Shown piece after piece: positions 1 to 10,221 of a stretch of 43,796 nucleotides of DNA (positions are counted from its first letter, which is position 1; the number at the start of each line of letters is the position of its first letter). The stretch covers positions 1-43,796 of the forward strand of contig QHVM01000050.1 in the NCBI GenBank assembly GCA_003223555.1, given 5' to 3'. The notes beneath the pieces were generated by a model that searched no databases, was not told where the DNA came from, and was given only the letters and a program-made list of their open reading frames with translations. The DNA is from Acidobacteriota bacterium (GTDB taxonomy: Bacteria > Acidobacteriota > Vicinamibacteria > Fen-336). Both the position numbers and the translations under genes were made by a program.

Positions 1-1007
<1,007 letters not shown>

Positions 1008-1058
1008 CCCGCCGGATCGTCGCCCGGCCGGTGTGAGCGTTGGCTTCCCCCGCGGGGG

Positions 1059-1073
1059 AAGGAGGCGACGATC
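1059..1073 (+). promoter_or_regulatory. Strong Shine-Dalgarno followed by a putative ATC start of folP
   Basis: AAGGAGG at 1059-1065 is followed by a 5-nt spacer and ATC at 1071-1073, in frame with folP. No ATG, GTG or TTG in the folP frame lies between the ftsH stop and 1152. The ribosome site is therefore ideally placed for initiation at ATC. The alternative is a base error in what should be an ATG or GTG. Confidence 0.55.
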
Positions 1074-1940
1074 GACCGGCCGGCTCCGAGGCCACGCTAC
1101 CCGATCCATCTCCGGGGAAAGACCGTCGTCCTCGGGCCGCGGACGTGGGTCATGGGCGTGCTCAACGTGACCCCCGACTCCTTCTCCGACGGCGGCCTCC
1201 ATGCCAGCGTCGATGCCGCGGTCGCCCACGGCCTCTCCCTCTTCGAGGCCGGAGCCGACATCGTCGACGTGGGAGGGGAGTCCACGCGCCCGGGGGCGGC
1301 GGCCGTCGACGCCGCGGAAGAGCGCCGCCGCGTGGTGCCGGTCGTGCGCGGCCTGCGCGCGCGGGGGGCCCGGACGCTTTCGGTGGACAGCACCAAGGCC
1401 GAAGTGGCGGCGGCCGCCCTCGACGCGGGCGCCGACATGGTCAACGACGTGAGCGGCCTCCGCTTCGATCCGGCCATGGGGCCGCTGGTCGCGGAGCGGG
1501 GCGTGCCCATCGTGCTCATGCACCTGCGGGGGGATTTCGAGACCATGCACCGCGAGCCGCGCTACCGGGACGTGATGGGCGAGGTGGTGGAGGAGCTGCG
1601 GACGGGCCTGGCGCGGGCCGCGTCGGCGGGCGTGCGCCCCGAGCAGACGATCGTCGATCCGGGCCTCGGCTTCGCCAAGGACGCCGGGCATTCGCTGGAA
1701 GTGCTGCGCCGGCTTCCCGAGCTGGCCGCGCTGCGCCGCCCGGTGCTGGTGGGCCCTTCGCGCAAGAGCTTCATCGGCCGGGTCCTGGAGCGGCCGGCGG
1801 GACAGCGGCTGGCGGGCACCGCGGCGGCGGTGGCCGCCTGCGTCCTGGCCGGGGCCCACCTGGTTCGCGTCCACGACGTGCGGGAGATGGCGGACGTCGT
1901 GCGCATGTGCGACGCCATCCGGGGAGAGGCGGCCCCGTGA
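1071..1940 (+). CDS. folP: Dihydropteroate synthase
   Basis: Joins 6-hydroxymethyl-dihydropterin diphosphate to p-aminobenzoate in folate synthesis. Family motifs in order are MGVLNVTPDSFSDGG, DVGGESTRPGA, VDSTKAEV, NDVSGL, LMHLRG, DPGLGFAKD and VGPSRKSFIG, covering the pterin and diphosphate sites of the TIM barrel. The first conventional start is ATG 1152, but this cuts off the first barrel strand. The frame stays open upstream and encodes a normal DHPS-like N-terminus ending GKTVVLGPRTWV, preceded by an ideal Shine-Dalgarno and an ATC at 1071. I therefore place the start at 1071 (289 aa); the conservative version is 1152-1940 (262 aa). The stop TGA overlaps the cdaA ATG. Function is certain; the start is not. 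Confidence 0.93.
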   Translation: MDRPAPRPRYPIHLRGKTVVLGPRTWVMGVLNVTPDSFSDGGLHASVDAAVAHGLSLFEAGADIVDVGGESTRPGAAAVDAAEERRRVVPVVRGLRARGARTLSVDSTKAEVAAAALDAGADMVNDVSGLRFDPAMGPLVAERGVPIVLMHLRGDFETMHREPRYRDVMGEVVEELRTGLARAASAGVRPEQTIVDPGLGFAKDAGHSLEVLRRLPELAALRRPVLVGPSRKSFIGRVLERPAGQRLAGTAAAVAACVLAGAHLVRVHDVREMADVVRMCDAIRGEAAP

Positions 1941-2767
1941 TGCCCGACCGCTTCGCCGCCGCGCTGCACGTCTCGCAGTTCTCCTGGCTGGACGTGGTGG
2001 ACATCCTCATCGTCGCCTTCATCGTCTACCAGCTCCTGCAGTTCATCCGGGGTACCCACGCCGTGCAGATGGCCCTGGGCGGGCTCGTCCTGGTGATCCT
2101 CTACTGGGCCTCCCAGTGGTTCAACCTGGAGACGGTGAACTGGCTGCTGCGGACGTTCCTGCCCTACGTGGTGTTCGGCATCATCGTCGTGTTCCAGGCC
2201 GAGATACGGAAGGTGCTCGCGCATCTCGGCAAGACCCCGCTGCTGGGGGCCTTCGCCACCCCCCGCACCGAGGAGGTCATCGACGAGATCGTGCTCGCCG
2301 CCACGACGCTGGCCGCCCAGCGCACGGGGGCCATCCTCGTCATCGAGCGCGAGATGGGCCTGCGCAGCTACATCGAGACCGGCATCGGCCTCGACGCGCT
2401 GCTCACCTACGACCTGCTCATCAGCATCTTCAACCCGGGCACGCCGCTGCACGACGGGGCGGTGGTGATCCAGGGCAACCGGGTGGCGGCCGCCGCGTGC
2501 TTCCTCCCCCTGACCGTGAACCCCGCTCTCTCCCGCGAGCTGGGCAGCCGGCACCGCGCGGCCATCGGCGTCACGGAGGACACCGACGCCCTGGCGGTCG
2601 TCGTCTCCGAGGAGACGGGCGGCATCTCGGTGGTGGTCGGCGGGCGCATCCGACGCAACGTCGACGGCCGGGCGCTGAAACAGGCGCTGCTCGAGGGCCT
2701 CGAGGTGCAGGAGGCGGCCGCCGAGCCCGAGGGCGCGCCCCACACGCTGCCCGCCCGGGACAAATAG
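1940..2767 (+). CDS. cdaA: Diadenylate cyclase CdaA (c-di-AMP synthase)
   Basis: Condenses two ATP to cyclic di-AMP, a second messenger controlling osmolyte and potassium uptake and wall homeostasis. The 275-aa protein has the CdaA layout: three N-terminal membrane helices (about residues 14-95) followed by a DAC domain. Both catalytic signatures are present: DGA at about residues 172-174 (in LHDGAVVIQGN) and RHR at 204-206 (in SRHRAAIGVTEDTDAL). The ATG at 1940 overlaps the folP stop, so the two are translationally coupled. cdaR and glmM follow, the conserved cdaA-cdaR-glmM arrangement in which CdaR and GlmM bind and modulate CdaA. Confidence 0.97.
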   Translation: MPDRFAAALHVSQFSWLDVVDILIVAFIVYQLLQFIRGTHAVQMALGGLVLVILYWASQWFNLETVNWLLRTFLPYVVFGIIVVFQAEIRKVLAHLGKTPLLGAFATPRTEEVIDEIVLAATTLAAQRTGAILVIEREMGLRSYIETGIGLDALLTYDLLISIFNPGTPLHDGAVVIQGNRVAAAACFLPLTVNPALSRELGSRHRAAIGVTEDTDALAVVVSEETGGISVVVGGRIRRNVDGRALKQALLEGLEVQEAAAEPEGAPHTLPARDK

Positions 2768-2770
2768 GCC

Positions 2771-3697
2771 ATGCGGCTCGGCGGCCTCGACAACCTGTCC
2801 CTGAAGCTGGCCAGCCTCGGCCTGGCCGTGCTCCTGTGGTTCGTGATCGCGGGGGAGAAGACCTCGGAGATGGGCCTGTCGGCGCCCGTGGAGCTGCAGA
2901 ACTTCCCCAAGGACCTGGAGCTGACCGGCGATCCGGTGAACACCGTCGAGGTGCGGCTTCGCGCCTCGCCCGGCATCATCCAGCGCCTCACCCCCGGGGA
3001 CGTCTCCGCGCACATCGACCTCGCCGACGCGCACGAGGGCGAGCGCATCGTGCACCTCACCGCGGATTCGGTGCGGGTGCCGTTCGGGGTGACGGTGGTC
3101 AAGATCTCGCCCGCCATCATCACCCTCAACCTCGAGCGCACGCTCCAGAAGAGCGTGCCGGTGCGGCCGCGGCTGCTCGGCCGCCCGGCCGCCGGCTACG
3201 AGGTGGCCGAGGTCGGCGCGGAGCCGGCCGAGGTGCGCATCGCCGGGCCGAAGAGCCGGGTGCAGGAGGTGGAGAGCGCCTTCACCGAGCCGGTGGTCGT
3301 GGACGGGGCGGAGACGACCGTCATGGAGCACGTCAACATCGGCCTCGAGGACCCCCTGCTCCGCATCCAGGGCAGCCCGCGGGTCCGGGTGAGCGTGCGC
3401 ATCCGGCAGGTCGAGCAGACCCGTACCTTCGACGGCCTGCCCCTGGAGGTGCGGGGAGGCAGCTTCACTGCCCGGCCGCCCCGGGTGACGGTCGTGCTCG
3501 GCGGCCCCGCCTCCGTGCTCGCGCAGGTGGAGGGCGGCTCGGTCCATCCCTACGTGGACGCCGGCCTGCTCGACGAGGCGGGCACGGCCCAGGTGGCCGT
3601 GGAGCTGGCATCGGGCCTCACCGGGGTCGAGGTCAAGGAGACGCAGCCCGCCGAGGTGGCCCTGCGGCCGGTGCGTGGAAGCCGGAAGAAGTCATAA
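2771..3697 (+). CDS. cdaR: YbbR-domain protein, CdaA regulator CdaR
   Basis: This 308-aa protein has one N-terminal membrane helix (about residues 10-27, KLASLGLAVLLWFVIAGE) followed by an extracytoplasmic region with several YbbR-like repeats. Examples are the segments starting near LTGDPVNTVEVRL, SVPVRPRLLGRPAAGYEV and RTFDGLPLEVRGG. YbbR/CdaR proteins bind the membrane diadenylate cyclase and tune its activity in other bacteria; that role is inferred here from family and position. It lies 3 bp after cdaA and 9 bp before glmM, so the three are co-transcribed. Confidence 0.93.
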   Translation: MRLGGLDNLSLKLASLGLAVLLWFVIAGEKTSEMGLSAPVELQNFPKDLELTGDPVNTVEVRLRASPGIIQRLTPGDVSAHIDLADAHEGERIVHLTADSVRVPFGVTVVKISPAIITLNLERTLQKSVPVRPRLLGRPAAGYEVAEVGAEPAEVRIAGPKSRVQEVESAFTEPVVVDGAETTVMEHVNIGLEDPLLRIQGSPRVRVSVRIRQVEQTRTFDGLPLEVRGGSFTARPPRVTVVLGGPASVLAQVEGGSVHPYVDAGLLDEAGTAQVAVELASGLTGVEVKETQPAEVALRPVRGSRKKS

Positions 3698-3706
3698 TGA
3701 AACGGC

Positions 3707-5047
3707 ATGGGCCGCTTCTTCGGGACTGACGGGATCCGCGGCCGCGCCGGCCAGCCGCCCCTCGACGACGCGACGGTCCAGAAGATCGGCCGCGCGATCG
3801 TGCGCGCGCTCGGCGTGCGGTCGCCCCGCGTCCTGCTCGGGCGCGACACGCGGGAGAGCGGGGCCCGCCTCGAGGCCCATCTGGCCGCCGGGCTCGCCGC
3901 CGAGGGCGCGGTGCCGGAATCGGCGGGCGTCCTGCCGACCCCCGCCATCGCCCACCTGGCCCGCCAGGGCGCCCGCGACCGGGAGGGCGGGTACGACCTC
4001 GGCGTCGTGCTGTCGGCGTCCCACAATCCGTACGAGGACAACGGCATCAAGGTCTTCGGGGGCGCGGGGCGGAAGTTCAGCCCCGAGCTGGAGGAGAAGA
4101 CGGAGGCCATCATCGCCGAGCTGGACTCTCCGCTGCTCGGGCCGCCCACCCTCGCCCAGCGCGACCTGACGCGCGCCTACCTCAGCCACCTCTCCGCTTG
4201 CTACCGCGGGCGCTCGCTGGAGGGGCGCCGGCTGGTCGTCGACTGCGCCAACGGCGCCACGTCGTTCCTCGCCCGGCGCCTCTTCGAGGGCCTGGGAGCG
4301 GACGTGACGGTCATCCACGACGCCCCGGACGGACGCAACATCAACCACGGCTGCGGGGCCACCGTGCCCCGCGAGGTGGCCGACGCGGTGGTGAGGCAGG
4401 GAGCGGAGATGGGGATGGCTTTCGACGGCGACGGCGACCGCTGCATCCTGGCCGACGCCGCCGGCCGCGTGGTCGACGGCGACCACGTGCTGTTCCTCGC
4501 CGCCCGCGACCTGAAGGCGCGGGACGCGCTCAAGGGTGGCGCGGTGGTGGCCACCATCATGAGCAACGTGGGCCTGGAGGTGGCGCTCGGCCAGCTCGGC
4601 ATCCCGCTCGTGCGGACCGCGGTGGGGGACCGCAACGTGCTCGAGGAGATGGAGCGGCGGGGAGCGAACCTCGGCGGAGAGCAGAGCGGCCACGTCATCT
4701 TCCGCGACCACGAGCCGACTGGCGACGGGCTGCTCACCGCGCTCAAGGTGCTGGAGGTGGTGGCCGCGGCCGGGCGCAGCCTGGCCGAGCTGGCCGCCGA
4801 GCTGCCGGTCTATCCCCAGGTCCTGCGCAACGCGCGCGTGCGGGACAAGGCCGACATCGAGGGCATCCCCGAGGTCCGGGCCGCCCTCGACGCCGCCCGC
4901 GCGGCCCTCGACGGCCGCGGCCGGCTGGTCGTGCGCTACTCCGGCACGGAGCCGGTGCTGCGGGTGATGGCCGAAGGGCCCGACGAGGCGGAGGTGACAC
5001 GCCTCGTCGAGCGCATCGTGCAGAGCGTCTCCCGGCAGCTCGGCTGA
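3707..5047 (+). CDS. glmM: Phosphoglucosamine mutase
   Basis: Interconverts glucosamine-6-phosphate and glucosamine-1-phosphate for UDP-GlcNAc, and so for peptidoglycan and LPS. The 446-aa length is normal. It begins [15 protein letters not shown]. The phosphoserine loop [12 protein letters not shown] has its catalytic serine at about residue 105, the metal loop is DGDGDRCIL, the sugar-specificity loop is GEQSGHVIF, and the C-terminal phosphate loop is [12 protein letters not shown]. It closes the cdaA-cdaR-glmM unit; GlmM is known to inhibit CdaA in some bacteria. The stop overlaps the pdxJ start (ATGA). Confidence 0.97.
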   Translation: MGRFFGTDGIRGRAGQPPLDDATVQKIGRAIVRALGVRSPRVLLGRDTRESGARLEAHLAAGLAAEGAVPESAGVLPTPAIAHLARQGARDREGGYDLGVVLSASHNPYEDNGIKVFGGAGRKFSPELEEKTEAIIAELDSPLLGPPTLAQRDLTRAYLSHLSACYRGRSLEGRRLVVDCANGATSFLARRLFEGLGADVTVIHDAPDGRNINHGCGATVPREVADAVVRQGAEMGMAFDGDGDRCILADAAGRVVDGDHVLFLAARDLKARDALKGGAVVATIMSNVGLEVALGQLGIPLVRTAVGDRNVLEEMERRGANLGGEQSGHVIFRDHEPTGDGLLTALKVLEVVAAAGRSLAELAAELPVYPQVLRNARVRDKADIEGIPEVRAALDAARAALDGRGRLVVRYSGTEPVLRVMAEGPDEAEVTRLVERIVQSVSRQLG

Positions 5048-5769
5048 TGGCACCCCGCCTCGGCGTCAACATCGACCACGTGGCGACCCTCCGCCAGGCC
5101 CGCCGGGTGCCCGACCCCGACCCCGTGCAGGCCGCCATCCTGGCCGAGCTGGGAGGGGCGGACGGCATCACGGTGCACCTGCGGAGCGACCGGCGGCACA
5201 TCCAGGACCGCGACGTGGAGATCCTGCGCCAGGTGGTGAAGACGAGGCTGAACCTCGAGATGGCCTCCACCCAGGAGATGCTGAAGATCGCCCTCACCGC
5301 CAAGCCCCACCAGGTGACCCTCGTCCCCGAGCGGCGGGAGGAGCTCACCACCGAAGGGGGACTGGACGTGGTCCTCAACAGCGTACAGCTCAAGCCGGCG
5401 GTGAAGATGCTGGAGGAGGGCGGCATCCACGTGAGCCTCTTCGTCGATCCCGACCTCGAGCAGGTCAAGGAGGCGCACCGCATCGACGCCCACGCCGTCG
5501 AGATCAACACCGCCGCCTACGCCGACGCCCGCGACGGCGGGGGGCGGGAGGCCGCGCTGCGCAGGGCGGTGGACGCCGCCCGCCTGGGCCGCAAGCTCGG
5601 GCTGGCCGTCCACGCCGGCCACGGGCTCACCTACGAGAACGTCCGCGCCATAGCGGCGCTGCCGGAGATCAGCGAGCTGAACATCGGGCACAACATCGTG
5701 GCCCGGGCCGTGCTCGTGGGCATGGAGCGCGCGGTGCGCGAGATGCGCGAGGCCATGCGCCCTCGCTGA
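5047..5769 (+). CDS. pdxJ: Pyridoxine 5'-phosphate synthase
   Basis: Condenses 3-amino-2-oxopropyl phosphate with deoxyxylulose-5-phosphate to form pyridoxine 5'-phosphate in DXP-dependent vitamin B6 synthesis. The 240-aa TIM-barrel protein has the expected sequence: start [19 protein letters not shown], then [33 protein letters not shown] and [17 protein letters not shown]. The ATG at 5047 overlaps the glmM stop by 4 bp, so it is the last gene of the folP operon. Its substrate DXP is also used by dxr, encoded at 15174. A tandem repeat begins about 20 bp after the stop. Confidence 0.97.
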   Translation: MAPRLGVNIDHVATLRQARRVPDPDPVQAAILAELGGADGITVHLRSDRRHIQDRDVEILRQVVKTRLNLEMASTQEMLKIALTAKPHQVTLVPERREELTTEGGLDVVLNSVQLKPAVKMLEEGGIHVSLFVDPDLEQVKEAHRIDAHAVEINTAAYADARDGGGREAALRRAVDAARLGRKLGLAVHAGHGLTYENVRAIAALPEISELNIGHNIVARAVLVGMERAVREMREAMRPR

Positions 5770-5790
5770 CGGACCGCCATTGCCTCTTGA

Positions 5791-5830
5791 CGCAGAGGCC
5801 GCGGAGAACGCGCAGAGGCCGCAGAGAACG
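5791..5830 (+). repeat. Tandem pair of a 20-nt unit of the CGCAGAGGCCGCGGAG repeat type
   Basis: Two adjacent 20-nt units, CGCAGAGGCCGCGGAGAACG (5791-5810) and CGCAGAGGCCGCAGAGAACG (5811-5830), differ at one base. The same core recurs as an inverted repeat at 27238-27336. It lies in the 281-bp gap between pdxJ and the phosphatase gene. The rest of the gap up to the promoter at 5992 is GC-rich with no gene seen. Confidence 0.8.
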
Positions 5831-5991
5831 GAGATGGAGCGTCAATCAGTAACGGAAGGCGCGCGCGTCTCGCGGAGCGCGCGACTGGTTGATGGATCCG
5901 ATCAGGACGGAGCGCGCGAAGCGATGACCGCGCGCCCTGCAAATGGACCGCGCTTCCCGCGCCCGCAGCCACGTCGGCGAACCTCAGACGA

Positions 5992-6020
5992 TTGACCGTC
6001 CCGACCAAACCCCGTATTCT
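5992..6020 (+). promoter_or_regulatory. Sigma70-type promoter of the PP2C-kinase pair
   Basis: TTGACC (5992-5997), a 17-bp spacer and TATTCT (6015-6020), ending 30 bp before the ATG at 6051. The box pair and spacing are identical to the promoter proposed for the actA operon at 31446-31474. Confidence 0.7.
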
Positions 6021-6050
6021 TGCCGCCGCAGTGGTTCCCGGAAAGGATCG

Positions 6051-6815
6051 ATGATCGAGTCGTTCGGCCAGACCGACGTGGGACGCCGCCGCAAGCTCAA
6101 CGAGGACAACTTCCTCGTCGACCCCCAGACGAGCCTCTTCGCCGTCTGCGACGGCATGGGCGGCCACAACGCGGGCGAGGTCGCCTCCAAGCTCGCCATC
6201 GAGACGCTGGCCGCCTTCATCCGCAAGAGCGCCGGGGAAGAGAAGGACATCACCTGGCCCTACGGCCTGGAGAAGGAGCTGTCCTTCGAGGCCAACCGGC
6301 TCAAGACCGCCATCAAGCTCGCCAACAAGAAGGTGTTCAAGGCCGCCGACAACCGCGAGGAGTACACCGGCATGGGGACGACGGTGGTGGCGGCGCTGGT
6401 GGCGGGCAGCGTGCTGACCGTGGGCTCGGCCGGCGACAGCCGCTGCTATCTCCTGAGCCGGGGCCAGCTCCGCCAGCTGACCCGGGACGACTCCTGGGTC
6501 TCGGCCGCGTGGGCGGAGGGGATCCTCAGCTCGGAGGAGATCGAGCGCCATCCCCTGCGCAACGTCATCACCAAGGCGGTGGGGGCGAAGGACAGCCTGG
6601 AGGTGGACGTGGTGGAGCACACCCTGAGCCCGGGCGACGTGGCCCTCCTGTGCTCGGACGGGCTCCACGCCATGATCAGCGACGAGGAGATCCTGCGCGC
6701 CCTCACGCCCAACCCCGACTCGCTGCCGGAGGCGGCCGGCCGCCTGATCGCCGCCGCCAACGGTGCCGGAGGCAAGGACAACGTCTCGGTCGTCCTCGTG
6801 CGCTACACGGTCTAG
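6051..6815 (+). CDS. PP2C-family serine/threonine protein phosphatase
   Basis: Metal-dependent phosphatase (254 aa) of the PstP/Stp type that reverses Hanks-kinase phosphorylation. Signatures in order are QTDVGRRRKLNEDNF, VCDGMGGHNAGE (metal-binding Asp), GMGTTVVAAL, VGSAGDSRCYLL, CSDGLHAMISDEE and GKDNVSVVLV. An insert of about 20 residues after SAGEEKDITW separates the first two conserved blocks. The start ATG 6051 has AAAGGA a few bases upstream and fits the family N-terminus; the frame is open further upstream but has no matching sequence. The kinase gene starts 11 bp downstream, so the two form a phosphatase/kinase pair. Confidence 0.95.
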   Translation: MIESFGQTDVGRRRKLNEDNFLVDPQTSLFAVCDGMGGHNAGEVASKLAIETLAAFIRKSAGEEKDITWPYGLEKELSFEANRLKTAIKLANKKVFKAADNREEYTGMGTTVVAALVAGSVLTVGSAGDSRCYLLSRGQLRQLTRDDSWVSAAWAEGILSSEEIERHPLRNVITKAVGAKDSLEVDVVEHTLSPGDVALLCSDGLHAMISDEEILRALTPNPDSLPEAAGRLIAAANGAGGKDNVSVVLVRYTV

Positions 6816-6826
6816 CTCCTCCGGCC

Positions 6827-8052
<1,226 letters not shown>

Positions 8053-8056
<4 letters not shown>

Positions 8057-8081
8057 CACCCCCTCGCCGGGGGCCTACCAT
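8053..8081 (+). promoter_or_regulatory. Sigma70-type promoter of the PilZ gene
   Basis: Perfect -35 TTGACA (8053-8058), a 17-bp spacer and -10 TACCAT (8076-8081). The -35 overlaps the kinase stop codon. Predicted transcription starts near 8088, giving a leader of about 110 nt that contains the 12-bp hairpin at 8126-8154. Confidence 0.65.
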
Positions 8082-8125
8082 CCGCTGGCTCTCGGCCCCT
8101 TCCGCCCGCAGGCCCGGCGCGCTGG

Positions 8126-8154
8126 GCCCTCGCGCGATTCACTCGCGCGAGGGC
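8126..8154 (+). repeat. 12-bp perfect hairpin with TTCAC loop in the PilZ leader
   Basis: Arms 8126-8137 and 8143-8154 are perfectly complementary (GCCCTCGCGCGA and TCGCGCGAGGGC) around the loop TTCAC (8138-8142). It lies inside the predicted leader of the PilZ gene, about 47 bp before its ATG. The GATTCACTC core recurs at 22665-22673 and 43513-43521. Confidence 0.8.
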
Positions 8155-8200
8155 AGGATGCACGTGACGCGCCGGGCCGAGGACGGTCAATGAAGAACGC

Positions 8201-8542
8201 ATGACAAGCGACGCTCGGCGCGAGAAGCGCGTGGGCCTCCGGCTCTCGGTGGACGTCAGCGGCCAGGACGCCGGCGGCGTCGCCTTCGCGCATTCGGCCC
8301 AGACGATCAACATCAGCGGCGGCGGCGTCTGCTTCGAGACACCGCGCCACCTGCTGGCGGGGACCCGCCTGCTGCTGAGCATCCAGATCCCGCCCGCCCT
8401 GCGGAGCCACTTCGGCGGGCAGGCCGTCTACCGCGCGCGGGCCGTGGTGTGCCGGGTGGAGCGCTTCGAGGGGCAGCCCTTGAGCCGCATCGGCGCGCGG
8501 TTCCTGGGCAACGCGGAGAGCGCGGCCCGGGAGCCGGCCTGA
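8201..8542 (+). CDS. Single-domain PilZ protein (probable c-di-GMP receptor)
   Basis: A 113-aa protein made almost entirely of one PilZ domain. Both c-di-GMP binding elements are present: the RxxxR switch (RREKR near residues 6-10) and the (D/N)xSxxG motif (NISGGG, about residues 31-36), followed by the usual barrel strands VCFETP, RLLLSIQIP and ARAVVCRVER. Retention of both motifs argues for real ligand binding; the output is unknown. It has its own promoter and a long structured leader. It lies between the kinase and a GAF-domain gene, suggesting a small signalling cluster. The start is ATG 8201, with only a weak ribosome site. Confidence 0.9.
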   Translation: MTSDARREKRVGLRLSVDVSGQDAGGVAFAHSAQTINISGGGVCFETPRHLLAGTRLLLSIQIPPALRSHFGGQAVYRARAVVCRVERFEGQPLSRIGARFLGNAESAAREPA

Positions 8543-8546
8543 GCGG

Positions 8547-8555
8547 TGATATAAT
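8547..8555 (+). promoter_or_regulatory. Extended -10 promoter before the GAF gene
   Basis: TGATATAAT matches the extended -10 consensus TGnTATAAT exactly (hexamer 8550-8555). No good -35 is seen, as expected for an extended -10 promoter. The leader to the GAF start would be about 125 nt. It contains a short open frame at 8661-8687 (nine codons including stop) that overlaps the gene's ribosome-site region. Confidence 0.55.
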
Positions 8556-8688
8556 CGGGAAGTTTCTCCCTGCCTGTTTCATGGCCGGCCCGAGATTCCC
8601 GGGACCAGGATCGTGGCGTCGTGGCCATGCGGCGCGTGGCTGCGCGTGAGGAGGACGCGGATGAACGAGAAGAGGAAGGAGACATGAG

Positions 8689-9210
8689 GTGAACATGGCG
8701 CTGTCGCGCGACGACGAGAAGCCGTGGAAGACGGACCTGGCCCGCAAGTCCGCGGCCCGGCGGGAGCAGGTCCTGCACGAGATCGAAGAGACGGTCCGCA
8801 AGGCCGGCTCGTTCGAGGACGCACTCCGGCAGGCCGCGGAGCTGATGAAGAAGCGCTTCGCGCGCTTCTCGGCGGTCACCGTGTACGTCGCCGACGGCGA
8901 GGACCTGGTCGTCCACACGTCGCTCGACCGCCCGGCCGGCCCCGAGCGCGTCTGGTCGGGCGGTGGCCCGCTGGCCGACGCCGCCCACGGGCACACCACG
9001 ACGGTGGTGTCGGACCTGGCCACCTCGCCCCAGTGGGGCGCGGTGGGGCTGGCGAAAGGCAGCGCCGCGGTGGCGCCCATCCGGACCGAGGCCGGGCTCT
9101 GGGCCACCCTCGAGATCTGGAGCGACTTCCGCGACGCTTTCACGCCCCACGACGTGAAGCTGCTCGACCGCGTAACCGCCGCGCTGGCCAAGAAGACGCC
9201 CGCGACCTAG
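8689..9210 (+). CDS. GAF-domain protein
   Basis: A 173-aa protein (171 aa if ATG 8695 is used instead of GTG 8689; AAGGAGA at 8676-8682 fits the GTG). Residues 12-60 form a charged helix (KSAARREQVLHEIEETVRKA, then LRQAAELMKKRF). A GAF-like fold follows: FSAVTVYVADGEDLVVHTSL, an A/G-rich loop, SAAVAPIRTEAGLWATLEIW and a closing helix FTPHDVKLLDRVTAAL. No output domain is attached. GAF domains bind small ligands or sense redox state; no Cys or His typical of haem or Fe-S sensing is visible. It is the last + strand gene before convergent - strand genes. The 87-bp gap after it is GC-rich with no clear terminator. Confidence 0.8.
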   Translation: MNMALSRDDEKPWKTDLARKSAARREQVLHEIEETVRKAGSFEDALRQAAELMKKRFARFSAVTVYVADGEDLVVHTSLDRPAGPERVWSGGGPLADAAHGHTTTVVSDLATSPQWGAVGLAKGSAAVAPIRTEAGLWATLEIWSDFRDAFTPHDVKLLDRVTAALAKKTPAT

Positions 9211-9297
9211 ACGCCGCGCCCGCGCGGCGAGCCGTCCTGCTCCCGTCGCGCCGTTCCGTTCCCACCGCGCCTTCCGGCGGCCGCCGCGAATCGCGCT

Positions 9298-10221
9298 TCA
9301 CGCCGCCTCCCCGGAAAAGGGCCCCCGCGGGTCCGCCGCCGTCGCCCGCGGCACCAGCACGCGCAACGCGCGCGGCTCGACGCCCACCTCCAGCCGCTCC
9401 GCGGGCCCGCCCGGCTCACCGTCGCAGTGGTGCGGAAAGGGCGCGGGAGCCGTGAGCACGGCCCGGGACGCGGGGAGACGGCGGTAGCCGCGGAAGCCCT
9501 CCAGCCCCCCCAGGTAGAGCCGGGGCGCCGCGGCGAGGATCTCGAAAGGGGCGGCCTGCTCGATCACGACGATCTCGAGCAGGCCGTCGTCGAGGCGGGC
9601 CCCGGGCGCGATCACCGCCGCGCCGCCGTATTGCCGGCCGTTGACGAAGGCCACCAGCCACGCCGCCCCCTCGAAGCGATGCTCGCCGGCCTCGAGCGCG
9701 AACCCGCCGCAGCGGTAGGTCCAGCTCATGGCGAAGGCGATGCGGGCATAGCTCATGACCCCGCGGCTTCCGCCGGCCAGGGCCCGGGTGTGGAAGGCCT
9801 GGCCCACCGCGGCGTCGAACCCGGCCCCGGCCACGTTCAGGAAAGGGCGGCCGTTGACTCGGCCCACGTCCATGCGCATCGTCGTCGCCGCCGCCAGCTC
9901 GCGCAGCGCGCGCGCCGGGTCCATCGGGATGCGCAGCGTGCGGGCCAGCCCGTTGCCGGAGCCGGCCGGCAACACGCCGAGGGCGGCCTTCGAGCCGAGC
10001 AGCCCTCCCGCGACCTCGTTGGCCGTCCCGTCGCCGCCCACCGCGAGGACCACGTCGAAGCCCTCCTCCACCGCGGTCCGGGCCAGCTCCCGCGCCTGGC
10101 CGGGGCCGGACGTCGTCCACACGTCCAGCTCGGGCCAGACCCGGGGGCTGAGCTTCATCGCTTCGATCGCCCGCCGGGCGGCCACGCCCGCCCGCGGGTT
10201 GGCGATGGCCACCGTCCTCAC
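9298..10221 (-). CDS. Diacylglycerol kinase-like lipid kinase (YegS/BmrU family)
   Basis: Phosphorylates diacylglycerol or a related lipid or sphingoid base at the membrane. The 307-aa protein has the two-domain layout: an N-terminal ATP domain with ANPRAG, VGGDGTANEVAGGLL (family GGDGTxNE motif) and PAGSGNGLARTL, then a beta-sandwich domain with DVGRVNGRPFLNVAGAGFDA and DDGLLEIVVI. The start is GTG at 10221 by homology (MRTVAIANPRAG) and overlaps the preceding glycosyltransferase stop as GTGA, so it is the third gene of a coupled operon. The company of two glycosyltransferases suggests envelope glycolipid synthesis or recycling; the substrate is not determined. Confidence 0.9.
   Translation of the reverse strand: MRTVAIANPRAGVAARRAIEAMKLSPRVWPELDVWTTSGPGQARELARTAVEEGFDVVLAVGGDGTANEVAGGLLGSKAALGVLPAGSGNGLARTLRIPMDPARALRELAAATTMRMDVGRVNGRPFLNVAGAGFDAAVGQAFHTRALAGGSRGVMSYARIAFAMSWTYRCGGFALEAGEHRFEGAAWLVAFVNGRQYGGAAVIAPGARLDDGLLEIVVIEQAAPFEILAAAPRLYLGGLEGFRGYRRLPASRAVLTAPAPFPHHCDGEPGGPAERLEVGVEPRALRVLVPRATAADPRGPFSGEAA

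Noticed and set aside
1562-3547. 661-codon - strand frame over folP, cdaA and cdaR
   Set aside because: Shadow of three certain genes, with His/Asp/Arg-rich translation and no family motif.
8661-8687. Nine-codon open frame before the GAF gene as a leader peptide
   Set aside because: It overlaps the gene's ribosome-site region and has no run of regulatory codons; too short to support.
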